A stretch of 64,000 nucleotides of DNA from Aurantiochytrium sp. KH105. Taxonomy: Eukaryota; Sar; Bigyra; Thraustochytrida; Thraustochytriidae. Below the pieces are notes generated by a model. That model was not told the origin of the DNA and ran no database searches. It was given only the letters and a program-made list of their open reading frames with translations. Each line of letters starts with the position of its first letter. Position 1 is the stretch's first letter. The position numbers and the translations under genes are program-made. The stretch lies in NCBI GenBank assembly GCA_003116975.1, contig BGKB01000096.1:62001-126000 (forward strand), written 5' to 3'. Shown here piece after piece: positions 49,787 through 60,754 of the stretch.

Positions 49787-51418
49787 ATGCACAACGCCCA
49801 TACGGAAGAGAAGGACGACCCGCGAGTCGAGGAGGACCGCGACGTAGTTGTCGTAGAAGGCGCAGCCGGCAACAACAGTGGCCAGACGGGCATGGAGAGC
49901 TCAAACGAAGCGAACAGCGTGGCCGCCGCCGCCGCCGCAGCAAACAATAGCTTTCTCGCTCGCGACCGCGAAAACGTGACGAGCGAGAGAAACAACAACA
50001 ACAACAACAACAACTTCAACTTCAATAACAACAACAGAAACGACATCAACAACGAGCGTCGTAACAGACACGGATCCGCGATGTCGGTAAGCTCATCCGT
50101 GATGAGCGCGCCGGAAACAGACGCCCTGCGCGAGGTGCCCATCAACATCCTCAGCGAGGTCGACGCCCTCCGAAAGGAGCGCAGCCTTCTTGCCAAGGAG
50201 AGATCAAGGCTCGAGGAGCTTCGCATGGAGGGCGGCAAGCTCGACAATAAGCGACAGGTCATCAACCTAAATGTCGGGGGCAAATCCTTTGTCACCACCT
50301 CCAACACGCTCGCAGCCTGCAACGGGAGTCTCTTGTACAGCATTGTAAAACACAGCGCCACGATGAAGGCGTGGACTCTGGAGGACGCGAGCGACGCCAT
50401 CTTTATCGACCGCGACGGCGAACATTTTGGCTACATTGTAAATTGGCTGCGCGCCAAGGCGTGTTGCTCCGGGTATAAGCCACCGCCGCTGCGTATTCGT
50501 GACGAGGTCATTATTGAGGCCGAGTATTTTGGAATCGACGACCTCGCCGATTTTTTGCGCAGCTGCCGCTCAAGCGACTGCGAGCGCATTGAGCCGCTGC
50601 GACTGCTCGAGCTGAAATCCATGGGGGCCACTGACTTTGACGGAGCCAATTTTTCCAATGGCTCCTTTGACGGCGTCACCTTTAGCTCCAAGACCTCAAA
50701 GCGACACGCCCGCTGCGCCAAGTTCACGAGCAGCAGCCTCCAGCGCGCGCGCTTCGACGTCATGAACCTCGAGCACGCCGATTTTTCCGGGAGCAGGTTG
50801 GATGGCGCCAGCTTTCGCGGAGCCAACCTCTCTGGCGCGGTCTTTGATGGTGCCTCGCTCCGAAAGGTTGACTTTAGCGGCGCTTGTCTCGAAGGCGCAA
50901 TGCTCGAGCGCGCAGAAACCCTGAACGATTGTGTTTTTGCCGGCGCAAAGATGCACGGTATTCTTTTGCGCGACCGTCTCGATCTACAGCGCGTGTGCAT
51001 GGAGCGCGCCGATCTTTCCGAGGCGGATCTCAGCGGTAGCAATTTGCAGCGCGCCAATCTCAAGGGCGCGCAGCTGCATCACGCGCATCTTCAGGGCTGC
51101 TGCTTGCGGTATTCATCGTTGCAGCCTTCCGACTGCCAGCGTCTGAATCACGGCTCGCAAGAGCAGGAGACCGACTTGCACAATGCGGATCTCTCGGGGT
51201 GCGATTTTCTTTGTGCCACGCTGCAGCGCGTCAATTTTCAGTCGGCCAAGCTCGACGGCGTCATTTTTTCCGGCGCCAATACGCGTGGGGCGCGCTTTGA
51301 AGACACCCACCTCGAGTCCATTCGGGGCCCTAGCGCCTTGCCGGGTCATCATGGCCCTGGTGCCGCTCACGGGCATGGTACCGTCTTGCCTACTGGCCGT
51401 CGCCTTTCGGCAGGCTAG
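49787..51418 (+). CDS. KCTD9-like BTB/pentapeptide-repeat protein
   Basis: A 543-residue protein. The N-terminus is low-complexity, with poly-Ala and poly-Asn runs (about 53-86). Next is a short coiled coil (about 124-150). A BTB/T1 domain (about 158-265) opens with INLNVGGKSFVTT, the KCTD-type tetramerisation fold. Pentapeptide repeats of the A(D/N)LXX kind fill about 278-514 (ADLSEADLSGSNLQRANLKG and similar), forming a right-handed beta helix. KCTD proteins often act as adaptors for Cullin-3 ubiquitin ligases; KCTD9 has the same BTB plus pentapeptide layout. The Gly/His-rich tail is unrecognised. The open frame begins at a TTG; ATG 49787 is used. Confidence 0.85.
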   Translation: MHNAHTEEKDDPRVEEDRDVVVVEGAAGNNSGQTGMESSNEANSVAAAAAAANNSFLARDRENVTSERNNNNNNNNFNFNNNNRNDINNERRNRHGSAMSVSSSVMSAPETDALREVPINILSEVDALRKERSLLAKERSRLEELRMEGGKLDNKRQVINLNVGGKSFVTTSNTLAACNGSLLYSIVKHSATMKAWTLEDASDAIFIDRDGEHFGYIVNWLRAKACCSGYKPPPLRIRDEVIIEAEYFGIDDLADFLRSCRSSDCERIEPLRLLELKSMGATDFDGANFSNGSFDGVTFSSKTSKRHARCAKFTSSSLQRARFDVMNLEHADFSGSRLDGASFRGANLSGAVFDGASLRKVDFSGACLEGAMLERAETLNDCVFAGAKMHGILLRDRLDLQRVCMERADLSEADLSGSNLQRANLKGAQLHHAHLQGCCLRYSSLQPSDCQRLNHGSQEQETDLHNADLSGCDFLCATLQRVNFQSAKLDGVIFSGANTRGARFEDTHLESIRGPSALPGHHGPGAAHGHGTVLPTGRRLSAG

Positions 51419-54400
51419 CCGTCTGTGTAGGACGGCGGAGGTTTCGACCTTTTGTCTAGATATTTATCGCGTAGAGTGTCATTTTGCATTCTCTTTCATT
51501 TCTTGAAAACACGGACCTGCATTTTACACTGCACGCTCGACAAACAGGCGAGGAAGAACAACGGGAGCTTTTCTCTGCTCTGCGAGATGTCCTTGCTCAC
51601 TGCTTTCTTGCTCTGTTGCTTGTGGCTGACACAGAGGGCGTGCCAATGGCGCAACCTCTAGTGTCCACAATTATTTACTTCAATGACGTACCATTCCCAC
51701 GCGCCTTACTCTTGACCACCAAAGACAAGAGTCTCTGTTTCTCACCAAATAGGAGTTGTGATCGCGCAAGATTATCTTCAAGATGCCTGTGGCTGGCTGG
51801 CTGGCGGCTGGCTGGCTGACTGACTGATTGACTGGCTGGCTGACTGACTGACTGGCTGACTGCACAATTGTTTCACGAACCCAGCAAAACCATCTCATTC
51901 CGTTTGTCAGACAATGTCTTGTTTCTCTGCCCTTGAGCACCGAACCGTAGGACTTGTGAATGCCAGTGGTGGCCATTGGCAGGCATCTCACTGTAGAACA
52001 CGTAGTAGAATAACAAAAAGCGACCAGTCATTGCATTTTAGATTGCTCTAGCTGCCACTGGCCATGGTGGATGGTGAGGCCGCCGCAGATTGGCAAGCTT
52101 CGCGCAACCAACCAACCAACCAAGTAGTCACGACGTCAAGTATGTATGCAAGGTCGAATTCTGTTTCGTTGGTTGGTCGGTTGGCTGGTTGGTGTCTGTC
52201 ATTACATGACATGGATGATGATGAGACAAGGACGCTTTGCCATATTGCAAGCATGGACGCTTTGCTGTCGTCGTCGCAGCTTCGTTGGCAGGCAAGGATT
52301 TCTAAAAAGCGTCAGAATCGCGTCCTTTCGCACGCAAACTTTACCCAAGCTCGGACTACTACCATCAACATCGCACGCAAGGACGGACGCATCAGCCACC
52401 AGTGCAATTGTTCGTCTACGCGCAGGCCACGTGTGCAAGATCTCAGGGCCCCCAAAACATCGCGACGATTCTTCCTGATTTGGCCGCACGGAGGGACGTC
52501 AACATTTCGTCGTGTAGATACGTCTGCAGATCAGACAGTAGGCGCGAGGCCAGTATGAGCGGCCCGTTGCTAGCGACGACGGCCGTGAGCCAGAAAAAGG
52601 GATCGGAGTATGACGCACCGTCCAGGACGGCCAACCATGATATTCTGTGTGGCCTGGCCGACCTTATAGACAACCGCCGCTCGCTACGGCCCAACACCCC
52701 CAACACGATTCGAGCTTCCCTTTTGCCAACTTGTGTTGACGTTTCCAGTGAACGCACGCCTTGGAGGCAGCACGTCTTGAGTCGTGGCAGGGAGTGGTGA
52801 GGCAGATTTGGCTTACTGATTTGACCTGACTGACTGACCGTCGGCCGGCCGGCCGGCCGTGCGAGGGATGACCGACCGACCGTCCGACCGACAGTCCGAG
52901 CACTAGACTCGCGTCCGCGTCTCAAAGGAAGGAAGCGAAGCGAAGCTTTTCTGGCCGATTCCCATTGCCGAATCTTGAGAAGCGTCCGGCCGCAGTCACT
53001 GTCAGTCGCGTGCCGCCGCGCGAGGCTACTGGGACACGACGCTATTACGGCATGTCGCCACTTGCGGTGCGACAATCAAGGCGTCACGAGGGTGAGGATG
53101 CGGTTGCCTTCTTCAACCAAATTCTTCTATTTCAAGACATTCGCCGCAGCCGCCAGCATCTGCATCTGCTGATGATGATGGCTCCTCTGTCAACGAGGTT
53201 GTGATCACGGCGAGGCGCAGCATCGCTCACGAACACGAGCCGTCCGTCCCAACTTGGCAAGTGTCCGCTCGGACGCTCGATCTGGGTGGCTGCTCGTCGT
53301 CGGTTTCTCTCTCGAGCATCCCGACGGCGATCTTCACGCGGGAAGCACGGAAAGGAAAGGAACGGAAAGGGCTCTGCCCCCATGATCATCGTCCGAGGTA
53401 GCACATGCGTCCTTTCCAAGTTCGCGACTCGGGACGGCTCGCGCGACGCGATTGAATTTTAATGTTTGGCCGTTTGATTGTCTTTGGTTCTTGGTTCTTG
53501 GTTCTTTTCCGGCTATTCCATGGCGCTTGATCTTCGTTCTTTCGTTCATTCGTTTACCCACTGTCAGTGCAGGCCACTGCCATCTGGCTGGCTGGCTGAT
53601 TGGCGGCCGTGCCGCGCTGGCCGGTCCGGCTCGCCCGCCTCCGTCACGATCGCTAGAGCTAGCCGGCCCCGCTGCTTCTCGCAAAGTATATCAGCGCTGT
53701 GCCTCCAGGACGGAGGTATCGACCGATCGACGTCAATGCATCGACCGCGCGCGTGCGTGAGCGTGTGCATCGCTGGCTGGCTGGCCGGCCAGCCAGGCGC
53801 GGCTGGTTCACGCGCCCAAGTGGCTTTGTCGTGCTGGGGCGCCGTCCACCGGATACATGTAGAGGTTTACCATAGCACTACTAAGCCCCACCGGAACCTG
53901 GCGGCCCCCACACCTGGCGCCGCAGGGCCGGCCCGGTACGCTGTAGGGCCGGCGGGCCCCACACCTGCCGTGCGCGTGCGCCATACCACATCAACACCCG
54001 CAGCGTGTGCGGTAGCTCGTCCGTGGGCCGCGCGGCTGGCGCCCACACCCTCCCAGCAAGAAGCTGGCCGGGCGCGCGGCCCCCGTCGTCCAAGCTCTAT
54101 GGGATCTCTGTGGGCATGGCGCCGTGCTGCGCAGACGGGGGCCGTAACCCACAGCCGCGGTCTCTGCGGGCCTGGCGGGGCCGTCTCTGCGTTCTCGCGC
54201 AGTTCTCGCAAGCGTCCCTCCTCGCAGGCCGTCGACGCCCTACCTCTCGCCTTCCCGCGCCTGCGTCACCCCCCCCTCGCCGCCAGCCCAGCCCTGCCCA
54301 GCCCCGCCCAGCCCTGTCGTCGCGAGAGCGTGGCCCCAACCCCTCGCTCCCCCGCCCGCCGAGCCGCCGGCGAGCCACGCCAGCTGAGTCGCTGTCGCGC

Positions 54401-55973
54401 GGCCGTCCGTGCCGCGATGGTGGATGAAAGGAGATGGAACGAAATGAAAGACAGACGGCGCGAGAGGGAGGTGTGCGCCGCGCACTAACTGTAAGCAGCG
54501 CAGAGGAAGCGTCCCCACGCGTCCCTCCCTCTTCGGGCCGTCCCCGGAGAGAGAGAGAGCGCGGGAAAAGAGGGGAGGAAAGGGGCGGGGCGATGCACAG
54601 CAGCAGCCCTGGCGGCTAGAACTAACGCCTCGGCGCGGCGCGCGGCTGCAGACTGACTACGAAGCGGCGGCGCGGAGCGGCGTACGCGCGCAGAGAGGGC
54701 AGGGCTCCTGGGGCTAGCTAGAGCGGCCAGGGCAGGCAGCCAGGTCGCGCGGATTGCCGGCAAGCAAGCGGCGAGAAGGTCGTTCGCTCATTTTTTTTGG
54801 AGGAATTCAAATTCAAACTCCGGCGAGCGAGGCAGGCTCGCAGTCCACCGCCGTCTCCATTGAAGAAAGCAGGAACCGCGAAGCGAGACGCGGCGGCACT
54901 CTCCTCTCCACGTCTCACTCTGCTTCCGTCTCCTCTTCGCGCCTCGGCCGCCGCCGCGCTGCGCCGCGAGACTCTTCTCGGTCCCGGCCGCGAGCGATCC
55001 GAGAGCCCATTCACCCATCCATTCATCCAGCCATCCAGCCATCCGTTTCCATCTCGCAGCCCCGTGCACCGCTCGCCGCGCAGACCGACCTCCGGCGCTG
55101 CAGGTTGACGCGCAGGCCGCCGCACTCTCCCGCGTGCAGACCCCGACGCGCGCGGCCTCGTCCTCGTCGGCGTCGCGGTCTCGCCTCCCGGAGACGCCCA
55201 TCTTTGAAGGCGCCTCGGGCAGACCCTGATCGTGCGATCTCTCATACACAGACGAACAGCAAACAGACAAACAGCCGCATACCCTTGTGTGTCTCTACGC
55301 TGCCACAAGTCGCGCTCCGGTTCTTTAGTCCACTTGCCGGGGCAAGAAGCAGCCAGGCCCCTCCACACGGCGCCCCGCAGCCGCGCCAACAGAAGCAAAC
55401 GGCCTCGCAAGTGGGGTAAACCGGCGCCCAAGTCTGCAATCCTCTCCGGCGGCCTTCGCCTCGCGCCCGCACGCCCTCTCTGCCCGCCCGCCGCCCGGCG
55501 TCTGCACGGGCGCGGCGCGCCTCGGAGGGGCAGCGGCGGAGAAACGAGGCCCACAGCGGCTGAGCGGGAGGGCCGGAAGGAAGCAAGCACGCGGGCGAGC
55601 GGGAAAAGAAAGTGCGGGAGAAGCAGGAGGCCAGGAGGAGGGAGGCGACGGGGGAGAATAAATAACACGGAGGAGAAAGAATAGCAAGGAGGCGGAGGAG
55701 GAGAAGAAGCACGCGGAGAAGGCGCGGCAGAGGGCCAAGAGGACGGGCACGACGGCGCGCACAACGGCGCGCGCGGCGGCGGCGGCGGCGGCGGCGGCGC
55801 GCGGCGGCGGCGAGGGCGGCGGCGGCGGGAAGAAGCGAGGAAGGGTGGAGGCGGAGCAGGCGGCGGCGGCGGCGGCGGCGGCGCGGGGGCCGCCGCCCGC
55901 GCCGGCGCCGACGGTCGCGCCCTCCGCGCGCCCGGCCGCGGACAAGGACAAGGACGCGGCGCGCGCGAGGAAG
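51419..55973. other. 4.6 kb gene-free stretch, repeat- and GC-rich
   Basis: Includes 3' flank of the KCTD9-like gene, CTGG/CTGA tetranucleotide repeats (51790-51862), GGCC and GACC runs near 52843-52893, a very GC-rich block with short internal duplications at about 53890-54210, CATC-type repeats near 55008-55056 and GCG runs up to the PCO gene. Long open frames on both strands are Arg/Pro/Ala runs without domains. A spliced gene could hide here; I could not find one. Confidence 0.4.
51790..51862. repeat. Tetranucleotide repeat (CTGG/CTGA)n
   Basis: About 17 imperfect 4-base units alternating between CTGG and CTGA blocks. Confidence 0.85.
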
Positions 55974-56840
55974 ATGGCCAGGGGCGCGGCCGCCGTGCAG
56001 AGGCTCGTGCGCACCTGCGAGCGCACCGCGCGCAGAGAGCTTGTCGGCAGGCCCGACCTGCTCACGCCCGAGCTCATTGAGCCTATCGCGCGCGCGCTCC
56101 AGGACGTCACCAAGGCAGACTTCGGACTCGCCGAGCCCTGGCACTGGCGCCACCCCGAGGACGAAGCCGCAGCAGCAGCAGAAGCTAAAGCAGAAGCAGA
56201 CGAAGAAGACCAGCAAAAAGTTCACGATGCAGAAGCCCCACCAGTCAAACGGGTCGCCGCGAGGCCCAACACCCCGAACTTGCTGGCCTCCAAACCCGCC
56301 GAAACCTACTATTACCACATCACCGAGACCAGCAGGTACTCGATCGGCATTTTCATCCTGCCGCCAGGCGGCCGCATTCCCATGCACGACCACCCTCGTA
56401 TGTGCGTACTCTCCAAGGTCCTCTTTGGCGACATGAACGTTTCCTCCTACGATTGGACCGTGCCCGCAGACCTCGACCACAACCGTAAGCACGGCGGCCT
56501 CGCCGATACCGTCGACGTCGGCGCCACATACTCGGAGGGCATGACCAAGGTCCTCTTTCCACACAAGGGCAACATGCACGAGTTCTACACCCAGGCAAAG
56601 CCCACCTCTGAAAACGGTGGCTCCCTCGGCGTCGGCGTTGCCATCCTCGACGTCATTTTGCCACCATACGACGAGGGGTCGGGCAGGGACTGCACTTACT
56701 TTGTGCGTTCCCAGGTTGAGGACGATGACGCCTCCACTTCCCTCGGGGAGACCACCGACCACACGACCGCTTTTCCTAGCTCGCGCGTTTTCCTCGAGCC
56801 AGCAGAGCCCGAGGACTTTTACGTCGAGAATCTCAACTAA
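55974..56840 (+). CDS. Plant-cysteine-oxidase/ADO-type thiol dioxygenase
   Basis: A 288-residue cupin-fold Fe(II) enzyme of the PCO/ADO family. The core GIFILPPGGRIPMHDHPRMC contains the iron ligands H138 and H140. The following VLSKVLFGDMNVSSYDW is strongly family-typical, and a third His lies in GNMHEF (H202). Family members use O2 to oxidise N-terminal cysteine of proteins (oxygen-sensing N-degron pathway) or cysteamine; which of these applies here is not clear. The frame is open upstream to 55662 without an ATG, encoding Ala/Lys/Arg runs. ATG 55974 is used, giving a normal family length; an upstream exon is possible. An acidic Ala/Glu insert sits at about 61-82. Confidence 0.85.
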   Translation: MARGAAAVQRLVRTCERTARRELVGRPDLLTPELIEPIARALQDVTKADFGLAEPWHWRHPEDEAAAAAEAKAEADEEDQQKVHDAEAPPVKRVAARPNTPNLLASKPAETYYYHITETSRYSIGIFILPPGGRIPMHDHPRMCVLSKVLFGDMNVSSYDWTVPADLDHNRKHGGLADTVDVGATYSEGMTKVLFPHKGNMHEFYTQAKPTSENGGSLGVGVAILDVILPPYDEGSGRDCTYFVRSQVEDDDASTSLGETTDHTTAFPSSRVFLEPAEPEDFYVENLN

Positions 56841-58087
56841 TCGACCTTTTCCTCTCTCGTCCTTTCTTTCTGTCACAGATTGGGAGGACAAAGAGAGGAG
56901 GTTTGGGGAGTGTGGGAGCGAGATGGAGGAAGGGAACCTTGGAATTGACATCTATCGCACTTTCGTGCTTTTGCAGCAAGCCCACCTGAGCACAAGCAGT
57001 CAGGCTCGTCTTCGCACGCTGCGAACACACCTGCCGCTCTCCGGCGGGGTTTGACCCATGCCGAGGCCGTTTTCTTTTTCCTTCTTTATTGGTGTGCTGT
57101 GGACAACCTTCGATTGTACCTTTCATCCATGCATGCATTCGTCCCGTTTGTTCATTCGTGCGCGCATCCGCCTCGTGCCAGCTTCGAGCTCCGAGTTCAC
57201 GCTCTTTCAATACTTTGCAGGCTCCGTCTCTCGTTCTTTCTTTGTCCATCGGCGCCGTACTCTCTCTTTCTTTTTGGTCAAGATCCGTGGAATTTCTTTT
57301 TGCCTCCATCATGATTTTTCCTTCGAAGAATCAGTCAAAGACCAGTTGGCGGCCTTGGGGCCGACCTACTGCGTTCATGTGTATGTATGCATGTCTACGC
57401 ACCCGTATACGTGCTTTTCTCAACTCGATACCGAGAATTTGCAAAAGCATCTTTCTTTTTTGTCACTGTTCTTCTTCACGCTCTCTTTATGAGATCAGAC
57501 GTTGCGAGACTAGGCCTAGCACCATTTTCTTACATTTCCCCAAATGAAGGCTTGTCGCATCAAGACCCAAGTATTACAGCTTTTCACTCACTCACTCTGC
57601 AGTTCCATTTGTTTGACGGTGAACAGAAAGAATAATGGGCTGAAACAATTCTTTGCTGTGTCTCTTTGGTTCTAAAAGTAGCAAACGTCTCATGGCGAAA
57701 TTGCGGCATCGTGAAATTGTTTCGAAAATGGTTGGTTTTCGGCAAAAAATCGATAACGATTAGAAACTCGCTTTTCCTTTTTTTTTTAAATTCCATCCGC
57801 TAGCCGATGCTACCGTGAGACCCAAGCGACCTTTGTTCATGCAACAAATTTGTTTCAAATTTATAAAGATTGGTGTTGCCTTCAATTGGGGCACAACCAG
57901 AACCTCACTTCCCACTTTCGCTTTCCCTTATTGACTCTACTTTACGCCCTCGCCTCCTTCCCACATTCTCGCACAAACATATACACAAGCACAGGTCATC
58001 AACAACGAAACAAATACATCTCTTTGGGCCATATACAACACAGGAAATGAAAATCTTTGCCGAGAGGTCGATTGGTTCCAACCTCTT
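56841..58087. other. Convergent 3' flanks of PCO and tetraspanin genes
   Basis: T- and TC-rich on the plus strand, lower in GC than the rest of the window, with a T-run near 57780. Short open frames only. I see no gene. Confidence 0.5.
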
Positions 58088-59122
58088 CTAGCTTGCACCT
58101 GAAAAGCCCGAGCGACCAGAAAACCCAGAAAAGCGGTCGCGTTGGGTATCCGACGAATCCTGAACGGAATAGCGCCCGGACGCAGATCGTTGCACCGAGA
58201 AGCGCTGCGAGGAGACCTCAGAACGGTCCACAGAGTACCGCGACGAGGGAACCACGGGACGCGCGTACGCGGCATTGTAAGTTCCACTAGACTCGTCAAT
58301 CTCCTCCGCACGAGGAATAAGGTTTGGTCGCACAAAAAGAAGCGCCATGCCGCTCAGAACAATGAGCACTTGCACAATGCCCACGCCGAGAGCTCCATAG
58401 CCAAAAAATCGAATATTCTCCTGAATCCATCCCGTGATCGCAGCCTCAAAGGCTTCCGGGTCACCACCTCCGCACGAAACAGAGTTGCCCGTTGTGACTT
58501 CATCCACAATAGCGTGTTCCATGTAGATAACCTCCTGAAGAGCAGTGCAGACAGCAACATCGACACTCGTCAGCGAGTCCGCTTGCACGCAAGCCTCCTC
58601 CTCGTTCGAGGTCGTGGCGTTTGTGCAGAGTTCCACGGGTGTGCAAACGTTGGTATAGTTAACGCGACACAACTCGGTCTCCACACAGCACGTCTGATAC
58701 GAGCTGTAGATAAAGTTGTTGATCGCAATCTCCGTCGAGTCCTGCAAGTCGCTCGAGCTCGACTCTTGCGAAGACTCAATCACATTAAGATAGTCCAGGA
58801 AGATCACCGCAGCGCCGACCTCGATGGCCAGAATCACGACCACCAGAATGAGGTACACGGTCAAGACCCATTTCTTTCCCGTTACGGCGCCAAAGACGCC
58901 AAAGACGGTAATGATAAAGAGGCAAAGGCCGGCGATCATGACCCCAATGATTGGCGCCGGCGACATGAGCTCTGAGAACTGGTCATCGTACTCAATGTAA
59001 AGGTATGCACCGCCCGCACAAAGCAAGAGGCCAAGCACCGCCGACACCAGGTTAATGAAGATCAGAAACTGCCTCCCGAACCCCATAAAGCACGACTCAT
59101 TATCCCTGCCCATCTTGGTCAT
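58088..59122 (-). CDS. Tetraspanin-like membrane protein
   Basis: A 344-residue protein with four membrane segments at about 17-42, 57-80, 85-109 and 240-264. The large loop between segments 3 and 4 has the CC pair (145-146, TCCVE) and further cysteines, including SCGGG, that pair in tetraspanin extracellular domains. Two Asn-X-Thr sites lie in the loop (NYT, NAT). The cytoplasmic tail carries repeated R(Y/F)SV and FSG units and is Ser/Arg-rich, suggesting phosphorylation. Tetraspanins organise membrane microdomains. Start ATG 59122, or ATG 59113 three codons in. It diverges from the PhyH-like gene. Confidence 0.82.
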   Translation of the reverse strand: MTKMGRDNESCFMGFGRQFLIFINLVSAVLGLLLCAGGAYLYIEYDDQFSELMSPAPIIGVMIAGLCLFIITVFGVFGAVTGKKWVLTVYLILVVVILAIEVGAAVIFLDYLNVIESSQESSSSDLQDSTEIAINNFIYSSYQTCCVETELCRVNYTNVCTPVELCTNATTSNEEEACVQADSLTSVDVAVCTALQEVIYMEHAIVDEVTTGNSVSCGGGDPEAFEAAITGWIQENIRFFGYGALGVGIVQVLIVLSGMALLFVRPNLIPRAEEIDESSGTYNAAYARPVVPSSRYSVDRSEVSSQRFSVQRSASGRYSVQDSSDTQRDRFSGFSGRSGFSGAS

Positions 59123-59382
59123 TCTTCCGGCCCAGCGCCGCGCGTCCCACGCAGGCCCAGCTCTGCTTCACCTTCTCTGCCTTTGCTTGTTTGCTTGCTC
59201 GCCTGATTGCCTGTTTGTTTCCGCTTGCTTGCGTGCAGTCTCTGCCGCAGCCGCCGCCCTCCTCCTCGTCCTTGAGGTACTTTCTCCCGCACACCTCCTC
59301 CCTCTCGGCGTGGAGGACGATGATCACCGTCGCCGCCGATCAGCGCCCCTAATCTCGGCTCAGCAGCTCGCGGCGCTCCACG

Positions 59383-59420
59383 CTTGCGGCGCGTGCGGCG
59401 CGTGCGGCGCGTGCGGCGCG
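59383..59420. repeat. 9-bp repeat (GCGTGCGGC)n, about 4 copies
   Basis: About four adjacent copies of a GC-only 9-base unit containing a single T, upstream of the tetraspanin gene. Confidence 0.75.
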
Positions 59421-60020
59421 GCGCTCAAGCTGCGGCGCGGCGCGGAGCCGGGCCTGCTGCTGCGGCGGTCCGGCGGCGGCGGTCGCGAGCGCGCGATCAG
59501 AGTCTGCCTCAGCTCCATGGCGCTCCGTCTTCACGCGCTTGTTGCAGTAGTATAGGCCTGGTACTACGTATAGTATAGTATACGATTGTATTTCTGAGTG
59601 TGCACCTGGCTGCTTATACTACTAGTATGCTGCTAGACAATGGGGAAGGGCGCGGCACGCGCGTGTGAACTCGTGCACGCAGGACTCGCGCGGTGCCCCC
59701 ACTCTGGCGTGTCCACTTGGAACATGCTTGTAGAATAGAACGAGGGGACGCGCTAGGCCCGCGAGTGCACGGGCGGGCACCGGGCGAGTCTGGAGTAAGG
59801 GCTTGCACATGCTTTGAAAGCCAGGACTCGACTCGACACGTGCGTGGTAGAATAACAGCGTTTATCAGTATGATGAGAGCAGCCAGAAGCAGCTGCAGCA
59901 GAGATTGTTCATTTGCTGTCTGCAAGGCAGAGCGCTCTTCGCGATGTCTGATTCTTGTAAAACGTGCCGAACACGGCCAGTTGGTCACCGATACTCGCGT
60001 CACAGGGGCTCCGAACCTGG

Positions 60021-60050
60021 CAGTCGCAGTCGCAGTCGCAGTCGCAGTCG
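60021..60050. repeat. Hexanucleotide repeat (CAGTCG)x5
   Basis: Five perfect copies in non-coding sequence. Confidence 0.92.
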
Positions 60051-60501
60051 CTCGTTCGCGAGGCATTGTTCGGGCTGCGGCCGAGGTGCACTCACTCATT
60101 TTGTGCAGAAGCGAGGAATGGGTGGTCTGGTTAGCGGCGGGTGAAACGTCTCGATGGAGGGATGGAGGGAGGGAGGGAGGGAGCGAGTGAACGAGGGAAG
60201 GAGTGGGAGGAGGCTCGCCGAGGGCCTAGATGCAAGAGTTCGCGGAGGCTTTCATGATCACCAAGACCCCCGCGCATAGGCTAGGGCTATGATCCTTGCG
60301 AACCATTCCATCGTGACCACATCGCGTCGAAAGCGTCATCGACTGCGACCGGAGCCGTAGTCGGAGCTCCAGGCAACCAAGAACCTGCTCCTCTAATTCT
60401 GGTTCGACTGATTGACTGTGAGTGCACAAGGCGCTCGCGCAGAATTGATTAGAACCTTCTTCATTGTCAATGCAAACTCAGCGTCAACGTCATTACTCTT
60501 C

Positions 60502-60527
60502 GCTGTCGCTGTCGCTGTCGCTGTCGC
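60502..60527. repeat. Hexanucleotide repeat (GCTGTC)x4
   Basis: Four perfect copies plus a partial unit, about 230 bp upstream of the PhyH-like ATG. Confidence 0.88.
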
Positions 60528-60754
60528 GCCGGTCCAATGGCTGCGCGAAATCGTTGCACACATTCTGCCAGCCACGGCCACAGCCACAGGTGCCAAGATT
60601 CGATGGATAACTCACTTTGTAGGAAGAAATTCTTCACTTTGAGAACAAATCGAACAAACGCAGAAGACGAGTGGTAGACTATTGTCCGACATTCATGGCA
60701 AAAAGCAGCCAACCAAGGCCTATACCCAAATTGTAAAACACAGAATCAGCAGAG

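Larger units (their letters stand above)
59123..60754. other. Divergent intergenic region with several microsatellites
   Basis: Lies between the tetraspanin and PhyH-like starts. Holds a 9-bp GC-rich repeat near 59383-59420, (CAGTCG)5, a GGGA run near 60160-60185 and (GCTGTC)4. I see no gene. Confidence 0.5.

Noticed and set aside
53478-54488. 336-residue plus-strand open frame in the gene-free region
   Set aside because: It consists of Arg/Pro/Ala/Ser low-complexity sequence from GC-rich repeats, with no conserved motif.
55242-56951. 569-residue minus-strand open frame across the PCO gene
   Set aside because: It is the shadow of the cupin gene plus GCG repeats read as Arg/Ala runs.
60398-60412. 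tRNA B-box-like GGTTCGACT
   Set aside because: No matching acceptor stem or A box could be placed around it.
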